This document shows positions 52,280 to 61,242 of a stretch of DNA of 64,000 bases, piece by piece. Each line of letters opens with the position of its first letter. Position 1 is the stretch's first letter. The notes beneath the pieces were generated by a model that worked only from the letters and a program-made list of their open reading frames with translations, did no database searches and was not told the origin of the DNA. The translations under genes were made by a program, and so were the position numbers. The stretch comes from Sphingobium sp. (GTDB taxonomy: Bacteria; Pseudomonadota; Alphaproteobacteria; Sphingomonadales; Sphingomonadaceae), in assembly GCA_009360885.1 (NCBI GenBank), contig SPEL01000003.1:248001-312000 (forward strand). The letters run 5' to 3'.

Positions 52280-53860
52280 TTGGTTATAAGTCGCGCCATC
52301 AGGCGGCAAAGGCCCAGCGGGTGCGGAAACGTCACCAGAACCGCCCTCACCGCGCCCTGCATCGAAAATCGAATGCGGCCTCAATTTGATGCCACGGCGG
52401 TATCGCTTGCCCCGCGCATCCTTCTTCCCCGCAAATTGCTTATTAGTCAAATCCGTGCCGAAACGCGTCTTCGTTATCTTGCTGATATCGGTGCCTTGTC
52501 GCTCTGCCCAGTCTTTAAAATGGTTCCACAGCGCGTCAAAATACTCCCGCGATTCACGGTCGCTGGTATCGCACCATTCCTCCATCCATTCCAGCATAGG
52601 CGAGCTAGCTGTCCAGAGATCAGCCAAAACTTCCTTCATCGCCGCAGGTTGCGGTATCGTGCGCGTAGACAACCATTCCAGCGCACCTTCGATCAACCAA
52701 TTCAATATGCCGGATTTTTCCGACTTTAACTTAGCAAGCACCACATCAGGCGGCATAGCGCCCTGCGGCGTCTCATCCAGCGACACCTGCCACATGAACA
52801 ACTTAAACCGCCGCCGAAAACCTTTGTCGTCACTGGGCGCACGCGGGATGACATTGCACTCTGCAAAAAACTTGAAACGCGGCGCAAATGTCACCTCAGT
52901 GCGCTCATTGGCACCGCGCGCCGTCACAAAGCTGCCGGTGATTTGCTTGATAATTTCGCCATCCCACACCGAACTACGCTTAGGCTCATCTGCCGTGACA
53001 AAGCGAACATCACCCCGCAACCGCACAAGGTCAGAGCGATGCTCCGCCCCGCCGCCATCACGCCCCTGCAAGAATGTTTTGATCCCGGCATGGCGATAAT
53101 AATCGCCGTGCAAATCAGCCAGCGCCATATGTGTCATGGATTTACCATCGCCACCCTTGCCCTGATGGACATAGAAACTCTGGTCTGAGGTCAGCCCCGT
53201 CAAGGTATAGCCGTAAAGAGGCTTGAACGCCGCCAGTTGCTCGGCATCCGGCACCAGCATTTCCAGACGTTCCGCCCAGAAAGGGCAGGCCGCATCAGGG
53301 TCATAATCAACATTCGCCACTGACATTAGCATGTCCAGCGGGTCATGAGGGCGCGCTTCAACCGCCCATTTGCCATCTTTCTCCACAAAACGCAGCGTCT
53401 GGTTGCGAACATTATATACCAGCGGGTCAACATCAAACTGGTCAAGCCGAACAGACAAGAAGGCCCGCGCCTGCTTTAGCATCCCCGCCGTCATCCCAGC
53501 ACTGCCAGAGCGCACCGCATGACCGCGCAATGTTTCCACCCGCTTCTGCGCTATTTCAGGCGTAACAAACTGCCCGCATCTTTCCTTAATGGCTATGGGG
53601 TTTTCCGCGATTTCCGCCAATGCCATGGCCTCAGCGTCGATATGCTCAATCACCTTATGGGCAACCCGCAAAGATTCCATCGCGCCCGCCTCCACAGACC
53701 ACCGCAACCCATCGTGCCACGCCCACGCCTGCAAATCCTCAATCCATAGCAAACGACCCTGCGAAACAATGACCACGCGCTTTCCATTGCCAAAATCACT
53801 GGCATCCAGCCATGCTGATTTTATCGGATCATCCGCGCCGATTTCCATAAAATCACTCAT
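52232..53860 (-). CDS. D5-type phage replicative helicase/primase
   Basis: 542 aa. Central D5_N region (DPLVYNVRNQTLRFVE, DYDPDAACPFWAERLEML), SF3 Walker A GKGGDGKS at 234-241 and DVRFVTADEPKR as Walker B. FKFFAECNVIPRAPSDDKGFRRR follows with sensor and arginine-finger-like residues. It would unwind DNA at the phage origin. Its own end contains one iteron. Overlaps the GapR-like gene by four bases. Confidence 0.9.
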   Translation of the reverse strand: MSDFMEIGADDPIKSAWLDASDFGNGKRVVIVSQGRLLWIEDLQAWAWHDGLRWSVEAGAMESLRVAHKVIEHIDAEAMALAEIAENPIAIKERCGQFVTPEIAQKRVETLRGHAVRSGSAGMTAGMLKQARAFLSVRLDQFDVDPLVYNVRNQTLRFVEKDGKWAVEARPHDPLDMLMSVANVDYDPDAACPFWAERLEMLVPDAEQLAAFKPLYGYTLTGLTSDQSFYVHQGKGGDGKSMTHMALADLHGDYYRHAGIKTFLQGRDGGGAEHRSDLVRLRGDVRFVTADEPKRSSVWDGEIIKQITGSFVTARGANERTEVTFAPRFKFFAECNVIPRAPSDDKGFRRRFKLFMWQVSLDETPQGAMPPDVVLAKLKSEKSGILNWLIEGALEWLSTRTIPQPAAMKEVLADLWTASSPMLEWMEEWCDTSDRESREYFDALWNHFKDWAERQGTDISKITKTRFGTDLTNKQFAGKKDARGKRYRRGIKLRPHSIFDAGRGEGGSGDVSAPAGPLPPDGATYNQPAVNDGDDYVPGYDD

Positions 53861-54291
53861 CGACCGCGCGCCTCCTTAGCCATCTTCGCCATGGCCAACG
53901 CATTGCGCATGGTTTGCCTGCTTTTGGACAGCTTGGCTTCCATCTGGTCATCAGGGGCAAACTGCCGCAGCAAAGCACGGTCGCGCGCATCATTCATCAT
54001 CGCTTCAAAATTCTGCGTTTTCCCGTCAATTACCGTGCGGTACAGGTCGAATATAGCTTCCGCTTCCTCGACCTTTTCACGGCCATGCTTATCGACCTTA
54101 CGCAGCCAGCTAACCACTTCGCGCAGCCGCACAGGCAGAAAACCCGCGCTCTTTGCTTCCTTACATATCTCGGTCATATCGGCCTGAAGTTCACCAATTT
54201 GATCGGCAATATCCTTCAATCGCCGCACATAACCGACAAGCAGGGTCTTTGATTGACCACCGTTCATATCGGCGTCCATATCCGCGCTCAT
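53857..54291 (-). CDS. DUF2312 / GapR-like protein
   Basis: 144 aa. Residues ~18-90 (YVRRLKDIADQIGELQADM, KEAKSAGFLPVRLREVVSW, EAEAIFDLYRTVIDG) follow the DUF2312 pattern of GapR, the alphaproteobacterial nucleoid protein that binds overtwisted DNA and aids gyrase and topoisomerase IV ahead of forks. The C-terminal ~50 residues are extra. Sits between primase and helicase, so a replication-fork role for the phage is likely. Confidence 0.7.
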   Translation of the reverse strand: MSADMDADMNGGQSKTLLVGYVRRLKDIADQIGELQADMTEICKEAKSAGFLPVRLREVVSWLRKVDKHGREKVEEAEAIFDLYRTVIDGKTQNFEAMMNDARDRALLRQFAPDDQMEAKLSKSRQTMRNALAMAKMAKEARGR

Positions 54292-55535
54292 CGCCCGGCC
54301 TCCTTTATAGCATCATTAAAATCCAGCCCCATGCGCGGCCTGACGGCCCTTACATCCGGGCAACCCGCAGCACGCCAAGCGCGCGTGAATAATGTGGCGC
54401 ACATCTGCGTTCGTTCCGCAGACGACAAAGCCCGACGCACAATCGGGCCACCTTTCTTTTCAATCAACTTTTCACCCAGATGCGCGCCGGTTTTCGGGTC
54501 GATCTGGCCGCGCAGGGGCTTCATGTCCGCATCCATCAGGCCAACAACCGGCCCCTGATGGGTGAAACAAAGCGCCGGGCGGTCACCACTGGGGCGCGGG
54601 TCATAAAGCGGGATAGCACCACCACGAATACGCGGCTCTGCACCTTGCAAGTTAACGAGGCTCAGCATCGCCATGCCCCAGCTTTCAGCGCCACCACCCA
54701 TCATAGCTATGCCGGAAAGGACAGTTTCTATGCCTTCCCCGCCAAAAAGGCGGGCCTTTGGACCTAAACCAAAACTTTCACCCGGTAACCACACGCAACC
54801 CCGACCAACCGGCCCCAACATCTTACGACTCGGTAATTTCGTGCCATCCCCAGCCACCCGCCGCATCTTATCGCGCAGATCAGGGGCTAAAAATGTGGCG
54901 TGGACACCAATAGCGGGCCAGTCATCAACATCATCTTTCGGCCCCGGCCCCATACAGAAACCATCAATAGGCCGACCGCGCACTAGCGCGAGCATCGCCG
55001 GGGCTTGCTTCACGCTATCCGGCCCACGGTCTGCGCGCCAAACCGATATCGGCCCCAGCCCACAAAACCTGATATCCGTTAGCCGCCGGTTATCAGCAAT
55101 ATGATCAGGCACCCCACGCCCACGCAAATAGGTGCGGATGGCGTCAGGATCAAAAACACTATGCTTCCACAGCCAGCGGCCCAAGATAACAGAATCAACC
55201 ATGGGCACATCAGCCCGCCGCCGGTATGCCGATTTCGTGCGGGTGACAGGGTTCGCCTTGCCGCCAGAAACAGCGCCACCCTCTATGGTTGACAAAGCCT
55301 CAGCAAAGCTGATCTGCTCATGGTCCATCAGGAACTTGATGGCATCACCATGCCAGCCACAACCCCAGCACCGCGCATATCCCTTTTCAGGGTAGATGGC
55401 GAAACTGTCTGATTTGCTGCCGTGAAACGGGCAGCGCCCACGCTGCCTATTATTCCCTTTACCCAAATTAATCGCCGCACCAACAATCGACAACAGATCA
55501 GCGCCGGACAAAGCCCGGTCAATCCGCTCTCTCAT
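54288..55535 (-). CDS. CHC2-zinc/Toprim primase
   Basis: 415 aa. Zinc motif Cys35-x2-His38...Cys56-x2-Cys59 (RCPFHG, RCWGCGWHG) as in DnaG-type primases. Toprim-like GGEGIETVLSG lies near residue 260, then KPLRGQIDPKTGAHLG and GGPIVRRA. Makes RNA primers for phage replication. The start at 55535 is the first ATG; a GTG at 55565 is possible. Overlaps the GapR-like gene. The 145 bases upstream (55536-55680) hold nothing I can name. Confidence 0.87.
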   Translation of the reverse strand: MRERIDRALSGADLLSIVGAAINLGKGNNRQRGRCPFHGSKSDSFAIYPEKGYARCWGCGWHGDAIKFLMDHEQISFAEALSTIEGGAVSGGKANPVTRTKSAYRRRADVPMVDSVILGRWLWKHSVFDPDAIRTYLRGRGVPDHIADNRRLTDIRFCGLGPISVWRADRGPDSVKQAPAMLALVRGRPIDGFCMGPGPKDDVDDWPAIGVHATFLAPDLRDKMRRVAGDGTKLPSRKMLGPVGRGCVWLPGESFGLGPKARLFGGEGIETVLSGIAMMGGGAESWGMAMLSLVNLQGAEPRIRGGAIPLYDPRPSGDRPALCFTHQGPVVGLMDADMKPLRGQIDPKTGAHLGEKLIEKKGGPIVRRALSSAERTQMCATLFTRAWRAAGCPDVRAVRPRMGLDFNDAIKEAGR

Positions 55536-55680
55536 GCTGAGAATACTATGGGACAAGAAAACCACTCCCGAAAATTCAGGTTGAAATGGGAAAGAGAAAT
55601 TGCCGGGTTGCGCCTGATCTGGCGCATTTCTGGAGGCGCAGTGTTAACCCCAATCGCGGCCCGGCCCGCGCCCGGTTATC

Positions 55681-55944
55681 TCATCGTTTGGGCCTTGGCG
55701 GTGGCGGTGCATCCGCTGGACGTGGGGGAAGCCGCTCACGCCAATATTGCCCCTGCGGCCCGCACCTGTCCCTAAAAAATAAACGAGCAAGCCACCCATC
55801 GGAACGCTGATCGTTGCAAGACATCAACCGCGTCTCATCACCACGAACAGGCCGCACCCGCGCTAATCGGGCGCAATCATCGGTCACATATTGGCCGAAG
55901 CGCGTGGCACGATAATGCGCGCAGTCTCTGCAAATCGGGGCCAT
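55681..55944 (-). CDS. Small cysteine-rich protein next to SSB
   Basis: 87 aa. CRDCAHY at the start and later single cysteines (DDCARLAR, MSCNDQ, DRCGPQG) could hold zinc; the end is Pro/Arg-rich (PPRPADAPPPPRPKR). Its start overlaps the ssb stop by one base. Function unknown. Confidence 0.6.
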   Translation of the reverse strand: MAPICRDCAHYRATRFGQYVTDDCARLARVRPVRGDETRLMSCNDQRSDGWLARLFFRDRCGPQGQYWRERLPPRPADAPPPPRPKR

Positions 55945-56441
55945 CAGAACGGCACCTCATCATCCAACTGATTATCCCAGTTGCCGCCCTGCTGGCCTTG
56001 CCCGCCAGACGCACCACCAGACCCGCCGCCAGAGGACGAACCACGGCCAGAGGATGCACTACCGCCCTGCACGCGCCGCTCGTTATCCTCTTTGCTGTCC
56101 AGCAGGGTCATCACCGCGCCGGGGCCGATCAGCACTACTTCCGTGCTGTAACGGTCATTGCCCTGCTGGTCCTGCCATTTACGGGTGCGTAGCTGCCCCT
56201 CAATGTAAACCTTGCTGCCCTTGCGCAGATAGCTCCCGGCCACATCGGCCAGCCCCTCATTCTGCACGGATATGCTATGCCATTCGGTGCGCTCTTTGCG
56301 CTCACCACTCTGCCGGTCCTTCCAGCTTTGCGACGTAGCAATGCGGAAATTCGCCACCTTGCCACCATTTTGGAAATGGCGCACTTCCGGGTCAGCCCCC
56401 AGATGGCCCAATAAAATCACCTTATTGACGCTGCCTGCCAT
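55944..56441 (-). CDS. ssb: Single-stranded DNA-binding protein
   Basis: 165 aa. OB-fold: [54 protein letters not shown] Gly/Ser-rich linker and the acidic tip DDEVPF follow, which in bacterial SSBs binds partner proteins. A phage copy with the full acidic tail should recruit host repair and replication factors. Same operon as clamp and primase. Confidence 0.95.
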   Translation of the reverse strand: MAGSVNKVILLGHLGADPEVRHFQNGGKVANFRIATSQSWKDRQSGERKERTEWHSISVQNEGLADVAGSYLRKGSKVYIEGQLRTRKWQDQQGNDRYSTEVVLIGPGAVMTLLDSKEDNERRVQGGSASSGRGSSSGGGSGGASGGQGQQGGNWDNQLDDEVPF

Positions 56442-56452
56442 CGCCCTGCCTC

Positions 56453-57619
56453 CTAAACCCGCATCGGCATCACCACATAGGTGCGCCGTGCGTCCTCTGC
56501 ATCGACCAGCAACACCGGCCCCGCTCCATCCGAAAACTTGATTAATGCCGGTTCCGCCGTCAGATGGCGCAGCACATCGGTGAGATAGGCCGCGTTAAAG
56601 CCTATCTCCAACGCATCGCCATCATATTGGCCTTCAACCTCTTCCTCCGCATTGCCATTTTCTAGGCTACGGCAGGACAGCGTTAGGGGGCAATCACCCC
56701 CATCAGACAGGGTGAATTTAACCGCCTTGGTTTTACCATCGGCCACCGTGGCAACCCGGTCCACCGCCTCAATCAGCGCTTTCGGGTCCATCCACAGCGA
56801 CTTGTCATTGGCGACGGGGATGACCCGCGTATAATCCGGGAATTGCCCATCAACCATCTTGGTGGTGAAACTCACCCCGCCCACATCAACGCGCATTCGC
56901 GTGGCCGACACGCCTATTTCAATCTTGGGCTGCTCTACCGCATCCAGCAGGCTATCCAGCACCGCCACCGCTTTGCGCGGGATGATGACGCCCGGCATGC
57001 CTTCCGCGCCATCCGGCAATTCACCCACCCACCGCGCCAGACGATGACCATCCGTTGCCGCAGCCGCCAATTTGCCATCGGCTACATGCAGATAGATACC
57101 CATCAGATAATAGCGCGTTTCTTCGGTGGACATCGCAAAGCGCACCGCGTTCATCATCGCCTGAAATTCGGCGCTCATCATCTCAAACTGATGGTCAAAC
57201 CCGCCCTGCGTAATTTCGGGAAACTCATCCGCATCCATCAGCGGCAAGGTGAAGCGGGAGCGCCCGCAGCTCACCTTGATCTGCCGGGCGTCCGTATCTT
57301 CCTCCATCGTCATCAGCGCATCGGCAGGCAATTTCGCCATGATCTTATCCAGCACGGCGGAACCGGCAACCACGCGCATGGCCTTACCCTGCCCGGCTTC
57401 GGCAAGGTCGATCTGGTAACTAATTTCCATATCCAAATCAGTGCCGGTCAGCGTCATGGTGCTAGGGCCGGACCGCATCAACAGGCCCGCTAATATCGGC
57501 ACCGTATTACGCTTTTCAATGACCCCGCCCACGGCCTTTACCGCACCGCGCAGCGGCTTAACATCAACCCGCGCATGACCCGCCGGGGCCGCAACTTTAT
57601 CCTTGGCCTTGGTCGCCAT
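56453..57619 (-). CDS. dnaN: DNA polymerase III beta sliding clamp (DnaN), prophage copy
   Basis: 388 aa, full length for a clamp. [16 protein letters not shown] near the start, [36 protein letters not shown] and the C-terminal MPMRV all match bacterial DnaN. The ATG overlaps the methyltransferase stop (TAATG). Its place between ssb and small phage genes shows it belongs to the prophage, not the host oriC region. It would tether a polymerase to DNA and might serve the prophage Y-family polymerase. Confidence 0.93.
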   Translation of the reverse strand: MATKAKDKVAAPAGHARVDVKPLRGAVKAVGGVIEKRNTVPILAGLLMRSGPSTMTLTGTDLDMEISYQIDLAEAGQGKAMRVVAGSAVLDKIMAKLPADALMTMEEDTDARQIKVSCGRSRFTLPLMDADEFPEITQGGFDHQFEMMSAEFQAMMNAVRFAMSTEETRYYLMGIYLHVADGKLAAAATDGHRLARWVGELPDGAEGMPGVIIPRKAVAVLDSLLDAVEQPKIEIGVSATRMRVDVGGVSFTTKMVDGQFPDYTRVIPVANDKSLWMDPKALIEAVDRVATVADGKTKAVKFTLSDGGDCPLTLSCRSLENGNAEEEVEGQYDGDALEIGFNAAYLTDVLRHLTAEPALIKFSDGAGPVLLVDAEDARRTYVVMPMRV

Positions 57620-58284
57620 TATGATACCTCATTTTCTGAAAACAAATTGGGGCCACTGGCCGGGCCAAGCACATGATAGGCGCAGGCATCCGCCCATCCG
57701 CGCTGCCATATGCACCAGATAACATCCATGGTAGGCGCACCGCCGCCCAGAAAATCGGGCCGCCAGTTAAGCGCATAGATGCGCGCGGGCCGCGTCTGAT
57801 GGAACAAGCCAGTGCGCACTTCGGCATGCCAATAGGTCGCCTTCAACATCAGGGCCATATAATCGACCCGCAAATCCAGCCATAAATGCCGGATCATCTG
57901 TTCCGCCAACGCAAAGGGCGGATTGGTGACGACAACCTGGCTATGCGCCTGCTTTGCCGTCAATAAATCCTGCTGGGTAACGCCGTGCGCGCTATCGGCC
58001 ACAATATCCGTGCCGATCACATCAAAGCCTGCGCGGCGCAGCTCCGCCATGATCGCACCGCCCCGCCCGCATGGTTCCCAGATTGGCGAATAAAGGTCAG
58101 CGCCCAGCGCCTCCACCATCGCCCGTCGCTCTGCGGCTATCAGCGCGCGGGTGCAGGCGGGGGGCGTAGGGTAAAAATCATTGCCCTGCCGGGGCTTGTT
58201 TACGCCACCAGCCATCATACGGCCCACCCCGACACGCTGGCCCGGTGCCAGTTGCGGTTCGCCTTGGGGGAACATATCAACCAT
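57619..58284 (-). CDS. Class I SAM-dependent DNA methyltransferase-like protein
   Basis: 221 aa from the ATG at 58284. Motif I-like WEPCGRGGAIMAEL, then GTDIVADS and the catalytic NPPF motif (VVVTNPPFALAEQ), which indicates N6-adenine (or N4-cytosine) methylation. The N-terminal NDFYPTPPACTRALI is common in phage enzymes of this type. Probably protects phage DNA from restriction or marks replicated DNA. Overlaps the preceding small gene. Confidence 0.8.
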   Translation of the reverse strand: MVDMFPQGEPQLAPGQRVGVGRMMAGGVNKPRQGNDFYPTPPACTRALIAAERRAMVEALGADLYSPIWEPCGRGGAIMAELRRAGFDVIGTDIVADSAHGVTQQDLLTAKQAHSQVVVTNPPFALAEQMIRHLWLDLRVDYMALMLKATYWHAEVRTGLFHQTRPARIYALNWRPDFLGGGAPTMDVIWCIWQRGWADACAYHVLGPASGPNLFSENEVS

Positions 58285-58492
58285 GCGGCACCGCCACCGG
58301 CAATAATCTGTCCAATGCCCCGCGCCGACTTTTCCGCGATACAATCTTGTGGACCATCACGGCGGAAATGCCATATTTGTCGCCCACCATCTGGTAGGTT
58401 GGCGAACGATAGCCCGCTATGGGCGGGGCCTTGCAATCAATATAGACCGCTCGCACCTGCGCATCCGTCAGCTTGTGAGGAACAAAGACCAT
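58277..58492 (-). CDS. Small helix-turn-helix protein
   Basis: 71 aa from the ATG at 58492, which shares a base with the previous stop (TGATG). MVFVPHKLTDAQVRAVYID then YQMVGDKYGISAVMVHKIV reads as a helix-turn-helix like those of sigma-like or transposase-type DNA binders. Likely regulatory. Confidence 0.65.
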   Translation of the reverse strand: MVFVPHKLTDAQVRAVYIDCKAPPIAGYRSPTYQMVGDKYGISAVMVHKIVSRKSRRGALDRLLPVAVPHG

Positions 58493-58896
58493 CAATGCCC
58501 CCATCCGCTGGCAACACCGGCCAAGGTCGCAACACCCGCGCCAACCGGCGGCTTCCACGCACGTTCCAGCTTCGCGCCCGCGCGCACAGCCGCCAATTGC
58601 TCCTCAAAACTGCGCCGCCGCACGGGCTTGGCCGGGGCTGGCGCTGCGCGTGCGGCCACACCCGCACGCGCAGCAGCCGAAAAAACATCAACCGCCAATT
58701 CAACATCGACCCGCGCCCGCAGTTTACGCCGACACCCCGCCTTAATTTTATTGACGCTCGCCCGACGAATAATGGCCCTCTCGCTACGCCCCGGCAGCAT
58801 AGCTACCGCCGCGTCAATACCCCCAATGGGGTAGACCTCCCGCAAAATTGCCATTTCCGCGATGGACCAATCTGGCATATACCCACGTCTGCTCAT
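58492..58896 (-). CDS. Myb/SANT- or GcrA-like DNA-binding protein
   Basis: 134 aa. PDWSIAEMAILREVYPIGG, IDAAVAMLPGRSERAIIRRA resembles a Myb-like helix-turn-helix; a basic Ala/Arg-rich linker and FEEQLAAVRAGAK segment follow. Overlaps both neighbours by one to four bases. Regulatory role inferred. Confidence 0.6.
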   Translation of the reverse strand: MSRRGYMPDWSIAEMAILREVYPIGGIDAAVAMLPGRSERAIIRRASVNKIKAGCRRKLRARVDVELAVDVFSAAARAGVAARAAPAPAKPVRRRSFEEQLAAVRAGAKLERAWKPPVGAGVATLAGVASGWGH

Positions 58897-59441
58897 GCGC
58901 TATCTCCCTTACTGCGCACCGCCAGCGTCCCCGGCGCAGTCCGCGCCCCGCTCGATAATATGGTGATGATGCGCCCGGCGCGGGGGTCTGGCTGCTCAAC
59001 CTCAATCAACCCCTGCGCCACCAAGCGCCGCATGCGGTAACTGGCCGCAATTTCCCCGGTCAGCCCCAACATAACCGCCAGTGCCGCATTGCTGGGGCAT
59101 GGCTGTTCCAGACGGACACAGCGCCCCAATATCCGCATCAGCGCCCGGTCCATCGCCTGCGCACTTCCGCGCCCGGCCAAGCGCACACATCCGCGAGATG
59201 CCCGCCGGTTAATCCGTGCCGGGTCGAATGGCATGGCGGTGCGCTGCGCTATATAAGCCCAATGCCCATCCCGCCGCCGCCGCACCAATTCCACCAAACC
59301 CGCATCAGACAGGCTACGCGGCATTACCAAGGCATCATCCGGCGCACGATCATATGCCCGTGCATAGGCCAGCGTTTCACCCTTCGCGGCCTTTTCCGCC
59401 CACGCCAACACGCGGTCAGCCGGTTGAAACTGGCAATCCAT
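58893..59441 (-). CDS. Winged-helix-like phage protein
   Basis: 182 aa from the ATG at 59441 that overlaps the previous stop (TGATG). N-terminal part LAWAEKAAKGETLAYARAY and C-terminal SNAALAVMLGLTGEIAASYRM, RLVAQGLIEVEQPDPRAGR looks like a winged helix-turn-helix with a beta wing. Probably transcriptional control of early genes. No family named. Confidence 0.65.
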   Translation of the reverse strand: MDCQFQPADRVLAWAEKAAKGETLAYARAYDRAPDDALVMPRSLSDAGLVELVRRRRDGHWAYIAQRTAMPFDPARINRRASRGCVRLAGRGSAQAMDRALMRILGRCVRLEQPCPSNAALAVMLGLTGEIAASYRMRRLVAQGLIEVEQPDPRAGRIITILSSGARTAPGTLAVRSKGDSA

Positions 59442-59935
59442 CAGGCTTTCCCCCGCAAATGGTGTAATTTGGAGCGCATCGCCGCCACCGCAGTTTCTAG
59501 CTGCTCTAACTCGCGGTTCATGGCCCCATGATCGTTTGCGCAAAGCTGGCCATCCGACAGGCCCGCCAATATCGCATGGCTAAGGTCGCCCGCCTCCTGC
59601 GTGATACGCGCAAGGTCAGAGAGAAGATTGTCGCCACTCACCACCCCTTCGCTCAACGGCACCAGTTGATAACCCGCCCGCCGGGCGAGAACGCGGGTGA
59701 CATGCGGATGGCCCGGCAGGCCTACGGTGCAGCCCTCCAACTGCACAACCAGATCAACCGGCAAAAAATCAGCGATGGTCGCATGCTGCCAGTCAGAGAA
59801 TTTCTGCTGCCGCCGACCGAAGGACGCCCCGGCGGCCACCTGCCCACCAAAGGCTTCGACAAGCCCCTTGGTGGCGGCCTTCAATTCCTGCTGCCATGGG
59901 GCCAGCGTTACTTTTTCCGCCTGATGATCAGCCAT
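59441..59935 (-). CDS. Phage CII/CP76-like regulatory protein
   Basis: 164 aa from the ATG at 59935. KAATKGLVEAFGGQVAAGA, ATIADFLPVDLVVQLEGCT, HPHVTRVLARRAGYQLVPL resemble the phage regulatory CII (CP76) family. A helical C-terminus follows (NRELEQLETAVAAMRSKL). Lies two genes downstream of Cro, where lambdoid phages keep CII-type activators. Confidence 0.65.
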   Translation of the reverse strand: MADHQAEKVTLAPWQQELKAATKGLVEAFGGQVAAGASFGRRQQKFSDWQHATIADFLPVDLVVQLEGCTVGLPGHPHVTRVLARRAGYQLVPLSEGVVSGDNLLSDLARITQEAGDLSHAILAGLSDGQLCANDHGAMNRELEQLETAVAAMRSKLHHLRGKA

Positions 59936-60083
59936 TGCCCCGCCCTTCCCGCAATGCGGCCAAGGCGCGCTCATGCTGGCGCGTGGCGGCAATCACATTA
60001 TTCATGGCGGTAACCTGCGCCACCTGCGCTTCTGCCAGCCAACGGGCGGCCTCTGCCAAATCTTCCTCTAGGCGGCTTGCCAT
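59928..60083 (-). CDS. Small helical protein, 51 aa
   Basis: Short gene: MASRLEEDLAEAARWLAEA, then MNNVIAATRQHERALAALRE and a GRGNG end. The ATG overlaps the stop of the Cro-like gene (TAATG) and its end overlaps the CII-like start by eight bases, so it is translationally coupled on both sides. Function unknown. Confidence 0.65.
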   Translation of the reverse strand: MASRLEEDLAEAARWLAEAQVAQVTAMNNVIAATRQHERALAALREGRGNG

Positions 60084-60457
60084 TATGCGGCCTCCTGACC
60101 TTGGCTAACCGGGACAGGACGTGCAGGCCCCACCCCGGTTTCACCGCCGCCGGGTGCAGCGACGAGAGAGAGATCATCCCCGGCGGTTTCCTGATTTTCG
60201 GTAAAGTCGCTGCCGTTACCGGGTGACGCGGGGCACTGTGCCGCTCTATCTGCGGCGGTATGAACTGTATCTCGGTCAGCAATAATCCTGCTCAAAGCAC
60301 CTTCGAGCTTCCGCAAGGTGCTGAAAGTAGGGGCGGAAGCCCCGCCTCTCCAACGTGACGGCGTAGACTGTGCCACACCTGCGGCAGAACATATAGCGGC
60401 CATAGGAACCCCATGACGGCCCGCCCTCTCAAACAATGTTTCTACTGGATCACTCAT
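60083..60457 (-). CDS. Cro-like helix-turn-helix repressor
   Basis: 124 aa from the ATG at 60457. MSDPVETLFERAGRHGVPMA, AAGVAQSTPSRWRGG, PTFSTLRKLEGALS is a Cro/XRE-type helix-turn-helix; a Gly/Pro-rich tail follows. Divergent from the CI-like gene across an operator region, first gene of the leftward early operon. Confidence 0.75.
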   Translation of the reverse strand: MSDPVETLFERAGRHGVPMAAICSAAGVAQSTPSRWRGGASAPTFSTLRKLEGALSRIIADRDTVHTAADRAAQCPASPGNGSDFTENQETAGDDLSLVAAPGGGETGVGPARPVPVSQGQEAA

Positions 60458-60470
60458 GACGCAAACTGAT

Positions 60471-60536
60471 ATTAGCATTATTGCTAATTCACAAGAGCAA
60501 TTTTGCAAATCGCTTCAAATTAGCGAATTTGCTAAT
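60471..60536. promoter_or_regulatory. CI/Cro operator region: three sites
   Basis: ATTAGCATTATTGCTAAT (60471-60488) is a perfect 7+4+7 palindrome. ATTAGCGAATTTGCTAAT (60519-60536) differs in the centre. A weaker copy at 60493-60510 matches 13 of 18. Centres are 22 and 26 bp apart, like lambda OR1-OR3. All lie between the divergent Cro and CI starts. Confidence 0.8.
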
Positions 60537-60545
60537 AACCCCGCC

Positions 60546-61232
60546 ATGGATGGCTTATTATCAGATCAGCAACTTGTGCAGGCATTATGTAAATGGACCA
60601 AGCAAACCCCTACTCAGGTGGCGCGGGACATTGGCGCTGCTGTCACAACCATCTCACGCCCTTATAAAGGGCTGGCCACGTCCCGCCTCTCACAGCCTAC
60701 ATTAGAAAAACTCAAATCACATTATCCCGAATTTCCGGGCTGGAAAAATGAACTTCCTGACCAAATCGGCATGAGGGGTGAACGCGCCGACCCCAACGAG
60801 AAGCCCGAAGAATTGGCATATATCCGGGAAGTAGACATCAGCTACGCCATGGGAGACGGCTCAGAAATTGACCAATATCCAGCCACCGGCTTAATTCCTT
60901 TCAACCTCAATTTCATCAGGCACCTAACGCGGACTGACACCGATCAATTATTCATTGCTACCGGCCATGGGGAAAGCATGGAGCCAACCCTACTGCGCAG
61001 CGATACAATCATGATTGACACCAGCGTCAACCGCGTCAGTCAGCAAGATATGATCTGGGCACTCAGCTACGCCGGTGCTGGTATGATAAAAAGGCTACGC
61101 CGAATCCGCACGTCCGATGGCGATCGAATCGAAATCCTATCAGATAACCCAATCGTGCCATCCACAATCGCATTGCCAGAGGACGTTTTCATCATTGGCA
61201 AGGTTATCTGGATAGGCCGCCAAATGGGCTGA
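60546..61232 (+). CDS. CI-like repressor with S24 peptidase domain
   Basis: 228 aa from the ATG at 60546; an in-frame ATG at 60456 would run through the operators. HTH-like N-terminus (QTPTQVARDIGAAVTTISR) and a LexA/CI-type S24 domain with Ser144 (GHGESMEPTLL) and Lys182 (GMIKRL). I see no Ala-Gly or Cys-Gly bond between residues 61 and 140, where RecA-stimulated CI repressors are cleaved. Flanked by operators on both sides. Confidence 0.85.
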   Translation: MDGLLSDQQLVQALCKWTKQTPTQVARDIGAAVTTISRPYKGLATSRLSQPTLEKLKSHYPEFPGWKNELPDQIGMRGERADPNEKPEELAYIREVDISYAMGDGSEIDQYPATGLIPFNLNFIRHLTRTDTDQLFIATGHGESMEPTLLRSDTIMIDTSVNRVSQQDMIWALSYAGAGMIKRLRRIRTSDGDRIEILSDNPIVPSTIALPEDVFIIGKVIWIGRQMG

Positions 61233-61242
61233 AACTCCATAA

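Noticed and set aside
55422-55775. Rightward open frame across the primase start
   Set aside because: Antisense to the conserved CHC2 zinc motif and lacking any recognised feature.
60456-60545. Longer CI start at the ATG at 60456
   Set aside because: It would place three operator sites inside the coding region and shares bases with the Cro start codon; the ATG at 60546 gives a normal repressor.
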